In this document: in pieces, positions 44,277 to 52,324 of the stretch | How positions within the stretch are numbered: position 1 is the first letter of the stretch | Layout: each line of letters begins with the position of its first letter | Notes under the pieces: model-generated | What the model was told of the DNA's origin: nothing | The model's database searches: none | The model's input: the letters and a program-made list of their open reading frames with translations, nothing else | NCBI RefSeq assembly: GCF_003597125.1 | Contig: NZ_QYYA01000001.1 | Coordinates: 124,001-188,000, forward strand | Length of the DNA stretch: 64,000 nt | From: Alcanivorax profundi | GTDB taxonomy: Bacteria > Pseudomonadota > Gammaproteobacteria > Pseudomonadales > Alcanivoracaceae | Reading direction: 5' to 3' | Made by a program: the position numbers and the translations under genes

Positions 44277-45350
44277 ATGGCTTATCTCTGGTGTGACACA
44301 GACGACGCAATTCGCTCCTGGCTGGCCGATCTGGCCCCGGGCAGCCCGGTGTATCTGGACACCGAATTCATGCGTGAGCGGACTTACTGGCCCCAGTTGG
44401 CACTGGTTCAGGTGCATGACGGGCAGAGCATCCGTCTCATTGATACCACCCGGGTCAGTGCCGAGGCGCTGTCACCATTGTTCCAGGCGCACACGCTGGT
44501 GATGCATGCCTGCTCGGAAGATCTGGAGGCGGTGGCGGCCTTTACCGGCCATTATCCCGCCCGCATTGAAGATACCCAGATCGCTGCAGCCCTTGGTGGT
44601 GAGGACATGCAGCTGGGCTATCAGAAGATTGTCCAGATGCTGATGGGGGTTGAGCTGCCGAAAGGCGCCACCCGTACCAACTGGCTGAAGCGCCCCCTGA
44701 GCGACGAACAACTGCATTACGCAGAAGATGATGTGAAATACCTGCCGGAGGTGGCGGCTCAGTTGCATGATCGCCTTGCAGAACTGGGCCGGTTGCCCTG
44801 GTGGCAGGAAGAGTGCGATCGCCTGCTGGCGCAGGCCAGCAAGGAAGAAAAGCCGGAAAAAGCCTGGCGCAGTGTCAAAGGGGCGGCGTTATTGCCGGAT
44901 CATGCCCGGGCGGCCCTGTCAGTACTGGCGCCGTGGCGAAACCGCATGGCCCGCGAGCGCAACCTGCCCAAGAGCTTCGTGATCAAGGATGCCCAGCTAT
45001 TGGAGCTGGCCCGTGCCAATCGCACCGACCGGGGGATGCTGGCGGACGTGGGGCTGCACCCGAAATGCATCCGCCGGGATGGCGAAGCCCTGCTGGCCCT
45101 GCTGGAAGAGGGGCGCACCGTGACGCCGCCCCCACCGCTGCCCGGGCCGCCGGATGCCCGCGAGAAAAAGCTGGCCAAGACCCTGCGTGGCAAAGTGGGG
45201 CAGGTGGCCGAACAGGTGGGGCTGAAGCCGGATGTGTTGATGCGCCGACGATGGCTGGAGGCACTGATCCGTCACCCGGAGCGCGTCCCGGAGCCCCTCA
45301 CGGGCTGGCGCGAGGACATTATTACCAAGCCGTTGCTGGAGTTACTCTGA
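44277..45350 (+). CDS. rnd: Ribonuclease D
   Basis: 3'-to-5' exoribonuclease that helps mature tRNA and other small RNAs. The start is ATG 44277, giving 357 residues. DEDDy exonuclease motifs: YLDTEFMRE (Exo I), [11 protein letters not shown] (Exo II) and YAEDDVKYL (Exo III) with the tyrosine. HRDC-like domains follow ([34 protein letters not shown] in outline, with the second near the C-terminus). ycgL begins at its stop with a 1-base overlap, the usual rnd-ycgL-ycgN order. Confidence 0.93.
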   Translation: MAYLWCDTDDAIRSWLADLAPGSPVYLDTEFMRERTYWPQLALVQVHDGQSIRLIDTTRVSAEALSPLFQAHTLVMHACSEDLEAVAAFTGHYPARIEDTQIAAALGGEDMQLGYQKIVQMLMGVELPKGATRTNWLKRPLSDEQLHYAEDDVKYLPEVAAQLHDRLAELGRLPWWQEECDRLLAQASKEEKPEKAWRSVKGAALLPDHARAALSVLAPWRNRMARERNLPKSFVIKDAQLLELARANRTDRGMLADVGLHPKCIRRDGEALLALLEEGRTVTPPPPLPGPPDAREKKLAKTLRGKVGQVAEQVGLKPDVLMRRRWLEALIRHPERVPEPLTGWREDIITKPLLELL

Positions 45351-45655
45351 TGTTGCAGGGCAAGTTGTTTTGCTCGATCTACAAGACCCGCAAGAAGACC
45401 GGGATGTACCTGTTTGTCGACCGCCAGAAAGGTCTCAAGGATCTGCCGGAAGTACTGCTGCAGCAGTTTGGTGCGCCGATCCATGTTAACGACATGATTC
45501 TCTCCCCGGACCGGCCGCTGGCCCGTGCTGATGTGCAACAGGTGATGGACAAGATCCGCGAGCAGGGCTTTTACCTGCAAATGCCTCCGCCGCCAGATGA
45601 AGACCTGTATCTGGCCGAGGGGCACCCGGATCGGCCCCGGGGGCTGGATGCCTGA
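45350..45655 (+). CDS. ycgL: YcgL domain protein
   Basis: Small conserved protein of unknown function; 101 residues from ATG 45350, overlapping the rnd stop by one base. It matches YcgL in [48 protein letters not shown] in outline, and [16 protein letters not shown]. It lies in a conserved set (rnd-ycgL-ycgN) seen in many gammaproteobacteria. The stop lies within the start of ycgN. Confidence 0.93.
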   Translation: MLQGKLFCSIYKTRKKTGMYLFVDRQKGLKDLPEVLLQQFGAPIHVNDMILSPDRPLARADVQQVMDKIREQGFYLQMPPPPDEDLYLAEGHPDRPRGLDA

Positions 45656-46100
45656 CGCCGGGTTGCGTGACCGTTTCTGGGAATTGCCTCTGGCGGAGCT
45701 GTCGGCGCCGGAGTGGGAAGCCCTGTGCGACGGTTGCGGGCGGTGCTGTCTGGTCAAATTGCAGGATGAAGACACCGAAGAGCTGGTGTTCACCAATCTG
45801 GCGTGCCGGTATCTCGATGCCGGACGATGCCAGTGCCGGGTTTACAGCAACCGTTTCAGCAAGGTGCCAGACTGTATCCGGGTTACCGAAAACATTGCCC
45901 GCAATACGGACTGGTTGCCGTCAACCTGTGCCTATCGCTTGCGCGCCCTGGGCCAGCCTCTGGCAGAATGGCATCCGCTACTGAGTGGTGATCGCGCCAG
46001 TGTCGCCAAGGCAGGGATCAGCGTGGCCGGCAAGGTAGTGTCTGAGCAGCTTGTACCCGAAGACAATTGGGAAGACCATATTATTCACTGGGTAGACTAA
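45648..46100 (+). CDS. ycgN: YcgN family cysteine-cluster protein
   Basis: UPF0260/YkgJ-like protein with a cysteine cluster that may bind zinc or an Fe-S centre. The ATG at 45648 gives 150 residues and overlaps ycgL by 8 bases. Cysteines appear in [32 protein letters not shown] and VPDCIRV, with STCAYRL, the arrangement usual for YcgN. Function unknown; the cluster position with RNase D suggests, but does not prove, an RNA-linked role. Confidence 0.9.
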   Translation: MPDAGLRDRFWELPLAELSAPEWEALCDGCGRCCLVKLQDEDTEELVFTNLACRYLDAGRCQCRVYSNRFSKVPDCIRVTENIARNTDWLPSTCAYRLRALGQPLAEWHPLLSGDRASVAKAGISVAGKVVSEQLVPEDNWEDHIIHWVD

Positions 46101-46130
46101 CGTGCTGCCCGAAAGTCGTCAGGAGTCGTT

Positions 46131-46466
46131 GTGACAACGAATGCATATCTGTGGGGCTGGTTTGCCTACCTTCTTGGCTGTGCCGGTGTTCTGTTTGTCT
46201 GGTGGTGGTTGACCCGCCCGTTAGCCGTGTGGGCCAAGGTGCCGTTACGCATCGTGCTGGCGGCCTTGCTGGTGACGCCCTGGTCTGTGTCGCCTGAGCA
46301 CGATGAATGGGCGCCGGCCTGGGTTGTCAGCCTGTTTGATGGTCTCGCCCAGGAAGATATCAGCCTGTGGCGCGCGGGCGGTCCTTTGCTCGGCATGCTT
46401 GCCGTGGCGCTGGTGGTGGCGTGCCTGGAAGTCTGGCGTCAGCGACGCAAGATTGCGGTGCAGTAG
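46131..46466 (+). CDS. Conserved small membrane protein, 111 aa
   Basis: Function unknown. It starts at GTG 46131 with AGGAG upstream. Two clear helices at the N-terminus (YLLGCAGVLFVWWWLT and VPLRIVLAALLVTPWSV, about residues 13-53), an exposed loop with acidic residues (SPEHDEWAPAWVVSLFDGLAQED) and a third helix near the end (LLGMLAVALVVACLEVWRQRRK). I do not recognise a named family, although the layout is common in Pseudomonas genomes near rnd. It precedes the HIT gene by 2 bases and should be co-transcribed. Confidence 0.78.
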   Translation: MTTNAYLWGWFAYLLGCAGVLFVWWWLTRPLAVWAKVPLRIVLAALLVTPWSVSPEHDEWAPAWVVSLFDGLAQEDISLWRAGGPLLGMLAVALVVACLEVWRQRRKIAVQ

Positions 46467-46468
46467 TC

Positions 46469-46912
46469 ATGAAAGACTGTGTGTTCTGTCAGATCCAGGC
46501 TGGCAAGCTTCCGGCCAGCGTAGTCTATGAGGATGAGCAGGCGATGGTCATTCTGGATCTGTTTCCGGTTCGCGAAGGGCACTGTCTGGTGATTCCAAAG
46601 ACCCATGCGCCACTGGTAGAGCAGCTCGATGACGCCATGTCTTACCATCTGATGGATCTGGCGCGGCGCACGATTCGCGCCCAGAAACGCGCTGGCTTGC
46701 CCGTGCGGGCCCATAATCTGGTCATCAATGATGGCCGGGAAGCCAATCAGCATGTTCCCCATGTGCATCTGCATGTGATACCCCGGCGGGGTGGGGATAC
46801 TCTGGCAACGGCATTCACCTGGGCCACCCGGCTGGTCAATATTTTCGGCATGGCCAAACGTCGCCAGAAACTGGATCGCTTGGCTGGCCTGCTGGCAGAG
46901 CATTTTCCCTAG
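46469..46912 (+). CDS. HIT family nucleotide hydrolase/transferase
   Basis: Small enzyme of the histidine-triad family acting on adenylylated compounds or dinucleotides. The ATG at 46469 gives 147 residues. Motifs: MKDCVFCQIQAGKLPASVVYEDE with the CxxC of the Fhit/HINT-type N-terminus, LVIPKTHAPLVEQLD, NLVINDGREANQHVPHVHLHVIPR containing the His triad HVHLHV. The C-terminal tail is extended by about 25 residues past the triad. Its TAG stop ends at 46912, exactly where a 285-bp palindromic element starts. Confidence 0.9.
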   Translation: MKDCVFCQIQAGKLPASVVYEDEQAMVILDLFPVREGHCLVIPKTHAPLVEQLDDAMSYHLMDLARRTIRAQKRAGLPVRAHNLVINDGREANQHVPHVHLHVIPRRGGDTLATAFTWATRLVNIFGMAKRRQKLDRLAGLLAEHFP

Positions 46913-47196
46913 GTGTCTCCGAATAACGCCTTGCACGCTGAGCGTGGCCTGGAGCGTGCAGATGTTGTGTCTTGTCTCGACGGTAAGGGTGGCTCCCTTT
47001 CCTAGAGGCAAGGCGCGGCAGATGTGCGCTCCAGGCCACGCCCTTCGGGTCTTCCAGGCGGATCCACACTCGTTGTTGCACTTTCTCGACAGGCAACCAG
47101 CATGCCTTCAAAAGTGCGCCCCTCTTTACCTTTTGGCCCTAGAGGGGGTAAATCAGCCTGGAAGACTGAGCATGCAAGGCGTTATTCGGAGACACC
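46912..47196. mobile_element. MITE-like palindromic element, copy 1
   Basis: A 285-base element with perfect 24-base terminal inverted repeats (46912-46935 and 47173-47196). Inside are two further perfect stems: 46942-46956 with 47027-47041 (15 bp) and 47049-47059 with 47156-47166 (11 bp), giving a cruciform-like three-way fold. Copy 2, inverted, is at 63135-63401. No ORF of note lies within. It sits exactly between the HIT stop and the end of the convergent methyltransferase gene. No clear target duplication is visible. Confidence 0.75.
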
Positions 47197-47204
47197 TTGA
47201 TGCG

Positions 47205-47936
47205 CTATGGCTTACGCCAGGCCTTCACCCTCAACGGCCAGCGTACGGTACGTTGCTGCTCGCCCCATGCCGTGAGCAGTGTTTCCCGGAATTCCCCAAG
47301 CGGGTCTTCTCCCGCCTTGCGGGCATTTACCAAGGCTGACCAGGTATCCAGATAGCCGAGCATGTCCGTGGCGGACCATTGTCGTGTAATGGCGTCGTCA
47401 GGGAAGGGCAGGGCTGGCCAGTGGTGCTCTGTGCCGGCATAACCGCTCACCACCCGGGTTCGTTCGGCAGGCCACCAGCGTGCCAGCAGACTGTCGTGAA
47501 AGTCACGGATCAGTGCTCCCAGCCCCTCGACCTCGCAGAGCCCATAGCTGATTAGAGCAAGCACCCCGCCGGGGCGCAGGCAGCGTTCCGCCTCTGTGAA
47601 GAAACCTTCCTGTTCAAACCAGTGAAATGCCTGAGCCACCGTAATCAGCGCCACAGAGTTGGCGGCCAGAGGCAGTTGATGGGCCTGGCAGGCCAGAAAG
47701 TGCGTTTTCGATGCAGGGGCCGCCTGCAGTTGTTTCAGACTGATATCGGCGCCAATCACCCGTTTGAAGTGGGGCTCAAGTGCCCGGGCAGCCTGTCCTG
47801 TCCCACAGCCCAAGTCCAGCGCTCGCGCCTGCGAGGCATCACGGCAGCAGTTAGCCAGCCATTGAAACAGCGAAGGCGGATAGGTCGGGCGGTATTGCTG
47901 ATACTGGATTCCCCGTTGAAACAGGGGATCAGTCAT
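47205..47936 (-). CDS. Class I SAM-dependent methyltransferase
   Basis: Predicted small-molecule methyltransferase. The start is ATG 47936 (MTDPLFQRGIQYQQYRPTYPP), giving 243 residues; a longer frame upstream is out of keeping because it reads through the PilZ gene. Motif I is ALDLGCGTGQAARAL (about residues 40-55), followed by RVIGADISLKQL and ALITVAQAFHWFEQEGFFTEAERCLRPGGVLALISY in outline, the Methyltransf_11 pattern. It overlaps the PilZ gene by 8 bases. Substrate unknown; the aligned family includes putative SAM methyltransferases of yeast Tmt1/Crg1 type. Confidence 0.85.
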   Translation of the reverse strand: MTDPLFQRGIQYQQYRPTYPPSLFQWLANCCRDASQARALDLGCGTGQAARALEPHFKRVIGADISLKQLQAAPASKTHFLACQAHQLPLAANSVALITVAQAFHWFEQEGFFTEAERCLRPGGVLALISYGLCEVEGLGALIRDFHDSLLARWWPAERTRVVSGYAGTEHHWPALPFPDDAITRQWSATDMLGYLDTWSALVNARKAGEDPLGEFRETLLTAWGEQQRTVRWPLRVKAWRKP

Positions 47937-48291
47937 TGAAGAAACCGTCGTTGTCGAAGTGAGCCGCCCACAAACGGCCGTCGGCACGCTCCAGATCCAG
48001 TGCAATGCCGGCCAACAGCTGGCCTTCCGGTGCGGCACACCAGGCAATGGTGCCGTACAGATGGTAGGTGCCATGCTCTTCCAGCAGGGCAACCCACAGC
48101 TCTACATCGGTATTGGGCTTGATGGGGGCGGGGAGTTCCACGCTGATGCCTGCCAGCGAGACGTCGTGGCTGGTCAGGTATAGGCGGTCATCCGGGCTGA
48201 CAGAGAGCGAGCCGCTGGGAAGCAGGGTGAGCGAAAGGCTTTCTTCCCGGTGAATGCGGGGGTGGCGCCGGTTTTCCATTGCGGTAGCCAT
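47929..48291 (-). CDS. PilZ domain protein
   Basis: 120-residue single-domain protein likely to bind cyclic di-GMP. The N-terminal arginine motif is present (ENRRHPRIHREESL) and the second motif is DVSLAGISVELP, fitting the D/NxSxxG signature with the expected spacing. No membrane segment or other domain. It lies between a 50-residue membrane-protein gene and the methyltransferase gene, 5 bases and -8 bases apart, so the three form one operon. Confidence 0.85.
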   Translation of the reverse strand: MATAMENRRHPRIHREESLSLTLLPSGSLSVSPDDRLYLTSHDVSLAGISVELPAPIKPNTDVELWVALLEEHGTYHLYGTIAWCAAPEGQLLAGIALDLERADGRLWAAHFDNDGFFND

Positions 48292-48296
48292 GCGCG

Positions 48297-48449
48297 TTAC
48301 CCGTAGATCATCCGGTCAACCGCATAGGCAGACAGGGCAATGAACCCGACCACGCCAGCGAGGAACAGCAGAAAACGCAGTGCCGGTTTGACCGTGGTGG
48401 GCAGTGGTTCTGTCTCGCGGGGTGATTGGGATTGTGGGTGTTCACTCAT
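48297..48449 (-). CDS. Small single-pass membrane protein, 50 aa
   Basis: Not listed by a length-limited ORF search but well supported: ATG 48449, GGGAG eight bases before, 50 codons, TAA at 48297-48299, then the PilZ start 5 bases on. The protein is MSEHPQSQSPRETEPLPTTV, then a basic KPALRF, a hydrophobic helix (LLFLAGVVGFIALSAYAV, about residues 27-44) and DRMIYG. It looks like a small helper or anchor protein. Coupling with PilZ suggests it may recruit the c-di-GMP receptor to the membrane; that is inference. Confidence 0.75.
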   Translation of the reverse strand: MSEHPQSQSPRETEPLPTTVKPALRFLLFLAGVVGFIALSAYAVDRMIYG

Positions 48450-48664
48450 CAGCCAGCTCCCTGAAATAGCCAGTAGCCACAGTATCCGCTATTCCACCGG
48501 ATTAGGAAACCGGTGTGACAAAACGGGTTCACACCCTTTTGTCATGTTTCGTGAACCGGGGTTAACTGGTCAGGGCAATGCAGTTTGCCACGGGGCTGAC
48601 AAGCGTGTGTCGAGGTCTTGGACGTCCGATCCTGTCGCTTATCCTTGTGCTCTGCGATGGAGCA

Positions 48665-48690
48665 CAAAAAAGGGGCCTTGCGGCCCCTTC
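48665..48690 (-). terminator. Intrinsic terminator after TRAP permease
   Basis: Read on the minus strand: GAAGGGGCC-GCAA-GGCCCCTTTTTT, a 6-bp or longer GC stem and six T residues, 26 bases after the permease stop. Confidence 0.92.
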
Positions 48691-48716
48691 GTTGTCACAG
48701 ATTGTCAGCTGGTGGA

Positions 48717-51047
48717 TCAGCCGCCTACCTGGATTTTCTGGAACAAGTACTCATGCAGGGAGTCGGACAGCAACGGCAAGTACGACACCATCAGCAGAGC
48801 GGTCAGCATCACGGCAATGGGCAGAATGTATTTCTCATAGCGACGGTAGAAGCTGCCACCGTGAACCTTGGCAGATTCCACTTCCTCGTCGCCGACCACC
48901 TGCCGGGTTAACAAGTGATTCAACGCTACGGGCGGGGACAGATACCCCAGCTCGAAGGCCACCAGCGTGATCATCCAGAAGTGCAATGGTGCAATGCCGT
49001 TATCAAAGGCGATCTGGGCAATCGTGGCGTTCACCAGGATGACCGCCCCATAGGGGTCCATGATCATGCCGATAATGACCATTGTGACGACCAGCAGCGT
49101 CATGGCAACCCAGATGTTCGGGAAGGTTTCAGGCAGCATTTCCATCAACCCGGAACGCTCGATGATACCCCCCACGCTGACCGACAGTGCCATCAGCATC
49201 AGCAGGGCACCAATGTGGCCGGTCGTTTCATTGGTCGCAAATCGCAGAGAGGTTTCCAGTTTTTCGCCTACGCCAGGCTCCGGCTGGTAGTGCGGATCCA
49301 TATCCGGAGTCTTGACCAGGTAGTGGATCACCAGTGCTGCAATCAGCACTGCATTTCGCCAGAACAGTCCCCACATCACGCCTTGCAGCTCGGCCTCGGA
49401 GGTGCCGGTAGGAATGTGACCCGCGTTCAGCGCACCGTTGATTACCCACAGGTTGTAGCAGGAGTAAACAATCAGAGGTACCAGGATCAGGGTAAAGACG
49501 TGCAGCGTTTTTTCGCTGAGTTTCTCGTAGGCGAGAATAGACAGCAGCATCACCGGCAGGATGATGGGGGCGTAGTTCTCGTTCAGGTGGGTATCCAGCA
49601 GATCGCGGAACACCACAATCACCGTGCCCATGATGATCACGTAGGGCAGCAGTGGTACCAGTCGCTTGATGCTGGCCGGCACTGCTTCAGAGAACGGGGC
49701 AATTCGCGCCGGCGCGGTGCGGGCAAACTGGCTGTACAGGAAGAACAGACCCAGCGACAGGAAGAAGATCTTCAGGCCGGAGGTGAACAGTTCGTCGGTG
49801 GTCACGCTGTTGTTCAGGGCGGCGATGATAACCACCAGCAGACAGGGGCGCAGCACCACACCCATGGAGCCGGACATGGCGGTGGCGGCCAGGGCCAATT
49901 GCTTGCGGGCGCCAGCACGTACCAGCTCGTTGTAGATGGTGGCACCGGCGGCAATAACGAAGATGCCGGAAGCACCAGTGTAGGCGGTAGGAACGGCCGC
50001 CACGGCCAGTACCACAAAGCACATCAGTTCCGGGGACATTTTCCACGGACGCAGCACATCAAAGACCAGATGGGCCATCTTGGTCTGGCGCAGCATCATA
50101 CCGATCCAGATATACAGGGCCAGGCTCAGGAACAGGGTAGACAGCTCCATCATCATGCCCAGGTACACGCTGATACCGTGGTAGTAACCCTGGCTAACAA
50201 ATTGGGCGCCAGCGGTAAGACACATGAAGCTGTACAGCGGGATGGTCAGCAGGGCTTTGCCCCAGGTGCCGCCTTCTTCAAGATCCTTGGGCGGACGCAC
50301 CAGCTGGTACAGTGCAGCCAGGGACAAGATGATGAAGCCAGCAATCCAGAATTGATGCAGGTAGAAGTGGTTGACCTGTACCCCGTCCGCCATGGCGCTG
50401 ACTTCTTCGCCGCGATAAATCCAGGCAGACATCAGCAGCATTACGTTGGCGGCAAGCTGGCCCCCAGTGGCTACCAGGTGGTCCTTGCGGGTGCGTGGTG
50501 GGCGCAGGGAAATATGGTGGCGGGTCAGGGTGGCCGTCGCCGCACAGATAATCACCAGCAGACAGAGCAGCAGGCGTTTGTAGTGGCCGAGGCTGGTTAC
50601 TACCTTGGCCACGCCGCCCTCGATGTTACGGAACGCAATCACCCCGGGGGTAACCTGCTCCTGGACCATTTTGTAGTCGGCCCATTTGTCGCGGCAGATC
50701 TGGCGGGAGGCTTCCAGGGACTGACGCAGGGCGCCTTCGTCCACATCGGTGCCGAAAATGCCAGCCAGGGGATCATCCGCCATCTGGGCCTTTTTCTGCT
50801 GTACCGCCTTCTGCAGTTCAAGATCCAGATTCGGGTCCGGGTTACAAGTGGGTTCACCGACCAGCCCGGCTGAACGTAGTTTGAAGTAGCCCTCCCAGGT
50901 GTTCTCACCGATTTTCAGCAGCTGGGAGTGGATGACTTCACCTGATGCCAGAAAAATCGTCAGCAACAGGAGAATCAGGGTGGGGAGAGAGGATAGCCAT
51001 TCACCGACGGAGCGGTTGGCTACAGTCATACTAGAAGGTTTATCCAT
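48717..51047 (-). CDS. TRAP-type transporter, fused permease subunits
   Basis: 776-residue permease with about 17 hydrophobic segments. The C-terminal ~450 residues fit the DctM large subunit (AVPTAYTGASGIFVIAAGATIYNELVRAGARKQLALAATAMSGSMGVVLRP in outline; IGMIMDPYGAVILVNATIAQIAFDNGIAPLHFWMITLVAFELGYLSPPVALN likewise). The N-terminal part holds a DctQ-like set of helices, so small and large subunits are fused. Unusually a ~120-residue loop with two cysteines (C68, C118) separates helix 1 from helix 2 (residues 37-156). It lies in a unit with an AdeT-like binding protein and a lipoprotein. Confidence 0.85.
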   Translation of the reverse strand: MDKPSSMTVANRSVGEWLSSLPTLILLLLTIFLASGEVIHSQLLKIGENTWEGYFKLRSAGLVGEPTCNPDPNLDLELQKAVQQKKAQMADDPLAGIFGTDVDEGALRQSLEASRQICRDKWADYKMVQEQVTPGVIAFRNIEGGVAKVVTSLGHYKRLLLCLLVIICAATATLTRHHISLRPPRTRKDHLVATGGQLAANVMLLMSAWIYRGEEVSAMADGVQVNHFYLHQFWIAGFIILSLAALYQLVRPPKDLEEGGTWGKALLTIPLYSFMCLTAGAQFVSQGYYHGISVYLGMMMELSTLFLSLALYIWIGMMLRQTKMAHLVFDVLRPWKMSPELMCFVVLAVAAVPTAYTGASGIFVIAAGATIYNELVRAGARKQLALAATAMSGSMGVVLRPCLLVVIIAALNNSVTTDELFTSGLKIFFLSLGLFFLYSQFARTAPARIAPFSEAVPASIKRLVPLLPYVIIMGTVIVVFRDLLDTHLNENYAPIILPVMLLSILAYEKLSEKTLHVFTLILVPLIVYSCYNLWVINGALNAGHIPTGTSEAELQGVMWGLFWRNAVLIAALVIHYLVKTPDMDPHYQPEPGVGEKLETSLRFATNETTGHIGALLMLMALSVSVGGIIERSGLMEMLPETFPNIWVAMTLLVVTMVIIGMIMDPYGAVILVNATIAQIAFDNGIAPLHFWMITLVAFELGYLSPPVALNHLLTRQVVGDEEVESAKVHGGSFYRRYEKYILPIAVMLTALLMVSYLPLLSDSLHEYLFQKIQVGG

Positions 51048-51201
51048 TGTGCACCCGGTTATTGTTATACCGCCAAGGTTGGGGCATCCGACGCCGCGTA
51101 TGATGCGTACGGTCCCAAGGGAAATCCCGAATCAGGCAGTGTAAACACCTTGTCTCGCCACCGCATTGGCAAGGAAGGTCAACGTTGAGGTTGAATGGGA
51201 A

Positions 51202-51222
51202 AGCGGGGCCAGTCTGGCCCCG
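51202..51222 (-). terminator. Hairpin between binding-protein and permease genes
   Basis: GCGGGGCCAG-AC-TGGCCCCGCTTT on the minus strand: a 9-bp stem with a short T tract in the 193-base gap before the permease. It could end most transcripts after the binding protein and reduce permease expression, as is common for importers. Confidence 0.7.
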
Positions 51223-51240
51223 CTCGCTCATGCCCTGTGG

Positions 51241-52254
51241 TTATTCCACGGGGTTGACGCATTCCGCTCTGGATGGCTCTTCCTTACAACGGACCTTGCG
51301 CAGCAGGGTCATCATGTCCTTGCTGTATACGCCGTCATTGGTCAGAGCAATTCGTGCTTCACGCATCATTTGGTCATACTTCAGCTTGTCCGCCTCAGGG
51401 ATACGAATCCACCATTTTTTGTCTACTTCCGAGTTGGCGTTCTCGATCACCCGCATGGCACGGTCAAACTGGCCAAGCATGTACTTTCGGGACTGTTGGG
51501 CGAAACCGTCAGGGAACTTGTCCTTGCGAACAATCACCTGGGCGGTGAGCTGACCCAGCACGTAGTCCACGATACCGCCGCTGGGCTGCATGCCCTTGTA
51601 GAGTTCCAGTGCGGAATAAGCCGCAATGGGGGCAAAGCAGATGTCCACGGAGCCGTTATTGAAGCGGCCGGAGAAGTTGGTGATGTCTGACATTACCGGA
51701 GACATGCCCACGCGCGATGCCATGCTGGCCTGAGCGGTATCATATTCCAGTACGGCGATGGACTTGCCCGACAGTTCCCCGACAGTGTCGATGGTACGGT
51801 CTTTAACGAACAGGTAGGCCGCCCCCATGGGGGCCACACCGCCCACTTCGTACGGGCCGGAAACCAGATGCTGGTTGATGGCGGCATTGCCGCTGGCCAA
51901 TACGGTGATCACGGTCTTCATGGCGTCATAGCTGGGGATAGCGCCGATGGAATCCATGCTGCCCGTGTAGTTATTGAACTGGCGGCCACGAATACCGGTC
52001 AGCACGGCGGCGTCGCATTGGCCGGCTTTCAGGTCTTCAGAGGCGATTTTTTCATCGGTGTAGGGCTTGAGCTCAAGATCCACGCCCCAACCCAGGGCGG
52101 CAGTCTTGTAGTCCTTCATAATGTTATAGATGTCGCCGTTGGCGCCGATGATGTCAAACACACACATGGTGCGTTTTTCGGCGGCCTGGGCCGGGGAAAT
52201 ACTCAGAGCCAGCGCCGCAGTTGCGGCGGTGGCCAACGCCTTGAAATAGCGCAT
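51241..52254 (-). CDS. AdeT-like periplasmic solute-binding protein (paralog 2, TRAP-linked)
   Basis: 337 residues with a signal peptide (ALATAATAALALSISPAQA). It has the family landmarks KRTMCVFDIIG, GQCDAAVLTGIRGRQFNNYTGS, MGAAYLFVKDRT, EYDTAQASM, RFNNGSVDICFAPIAAY, LELYKGMQPSGGIVDY and RKVRCKEEPSRAEC. It is the copy most likely to serve the fused TRAP permease, lying 193 bases upstream of it with a partial terminator between, and 70 bases downstream of the TatT-like lipoprotein gene. A strong GGAGACC ribosome site precedes ATG 52254. Ligand unknown. Confidence 0.75.
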   Translation of the reverse strand: MRYFKALATAATAALALSISPAQAAEKRTMCVFDIIGANGDIYNIMKDYKTAALGWGVDLELKPYTDEKIASEDLKAGQCDAAVLTGIRGRQFNNYTGSMDSIGAIPSYDAMKTVITVLASGNAAINQHLVSGPYEVGGVAPMGAAYLFVKDRTIDTVGELSGKSIAVLEYDTAQASMASRVGMSPVMSDITNFSGRFNNGSVDICFAPIAAYSALELYKGMQPSGGIVDYVLGQLTAQVIVRKDKFPDGFAQQSRKYMLGQFDRAMRVIENANSEVDKKWWIRIPEADKLKYDQMMREARIALTNDGVYSKDMMTLLRKVRCKEEPSRAECVNPVE

Positions 52255-52293
52255 GCTCGGTCTCCTGGTTACTACTTATTAAAATAATCAAAA

Positions 52294-52312
52294 GCGGCCC
52301 GAAGGCCGCAAA
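52294..52312 (-). terminator. UUCG-loop terminator between lipoprotein and binding-protein genes
   Basis: On the minus strand GCGGCC-TTCG-GGCCGC then TTTTG: 6-bp GC stem closed by a stable TTCG loop, flanked upstream by TTTTT as well. It may separate the lipoprotein from the binding-protein transcript or tune their ratio. Confidence 0.8.
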
Positions 52313-52324
52313 AAGTCAAAATAC

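Noticed and set aside
48512-48535. CRP-like TGTGA...TCACA site
   Set aside because: The half-sites are separated by 10 bases instead of 6, so it does not fit CRP; GGTGTGA/TCACACC then TTTT may just be a hairpin.
48915-50873. 652-residue open frame antisense to the TRAP permease (also 8667-10385 antisense to alaS, 41409-42722 antisense to the RND pump, 5103-6176 antisense to recA)
   Set aside because: Long antisense frames are common in GC-rich genes. These are rich in His, Gln and Arg, have no domains, and lack ribosome sites.
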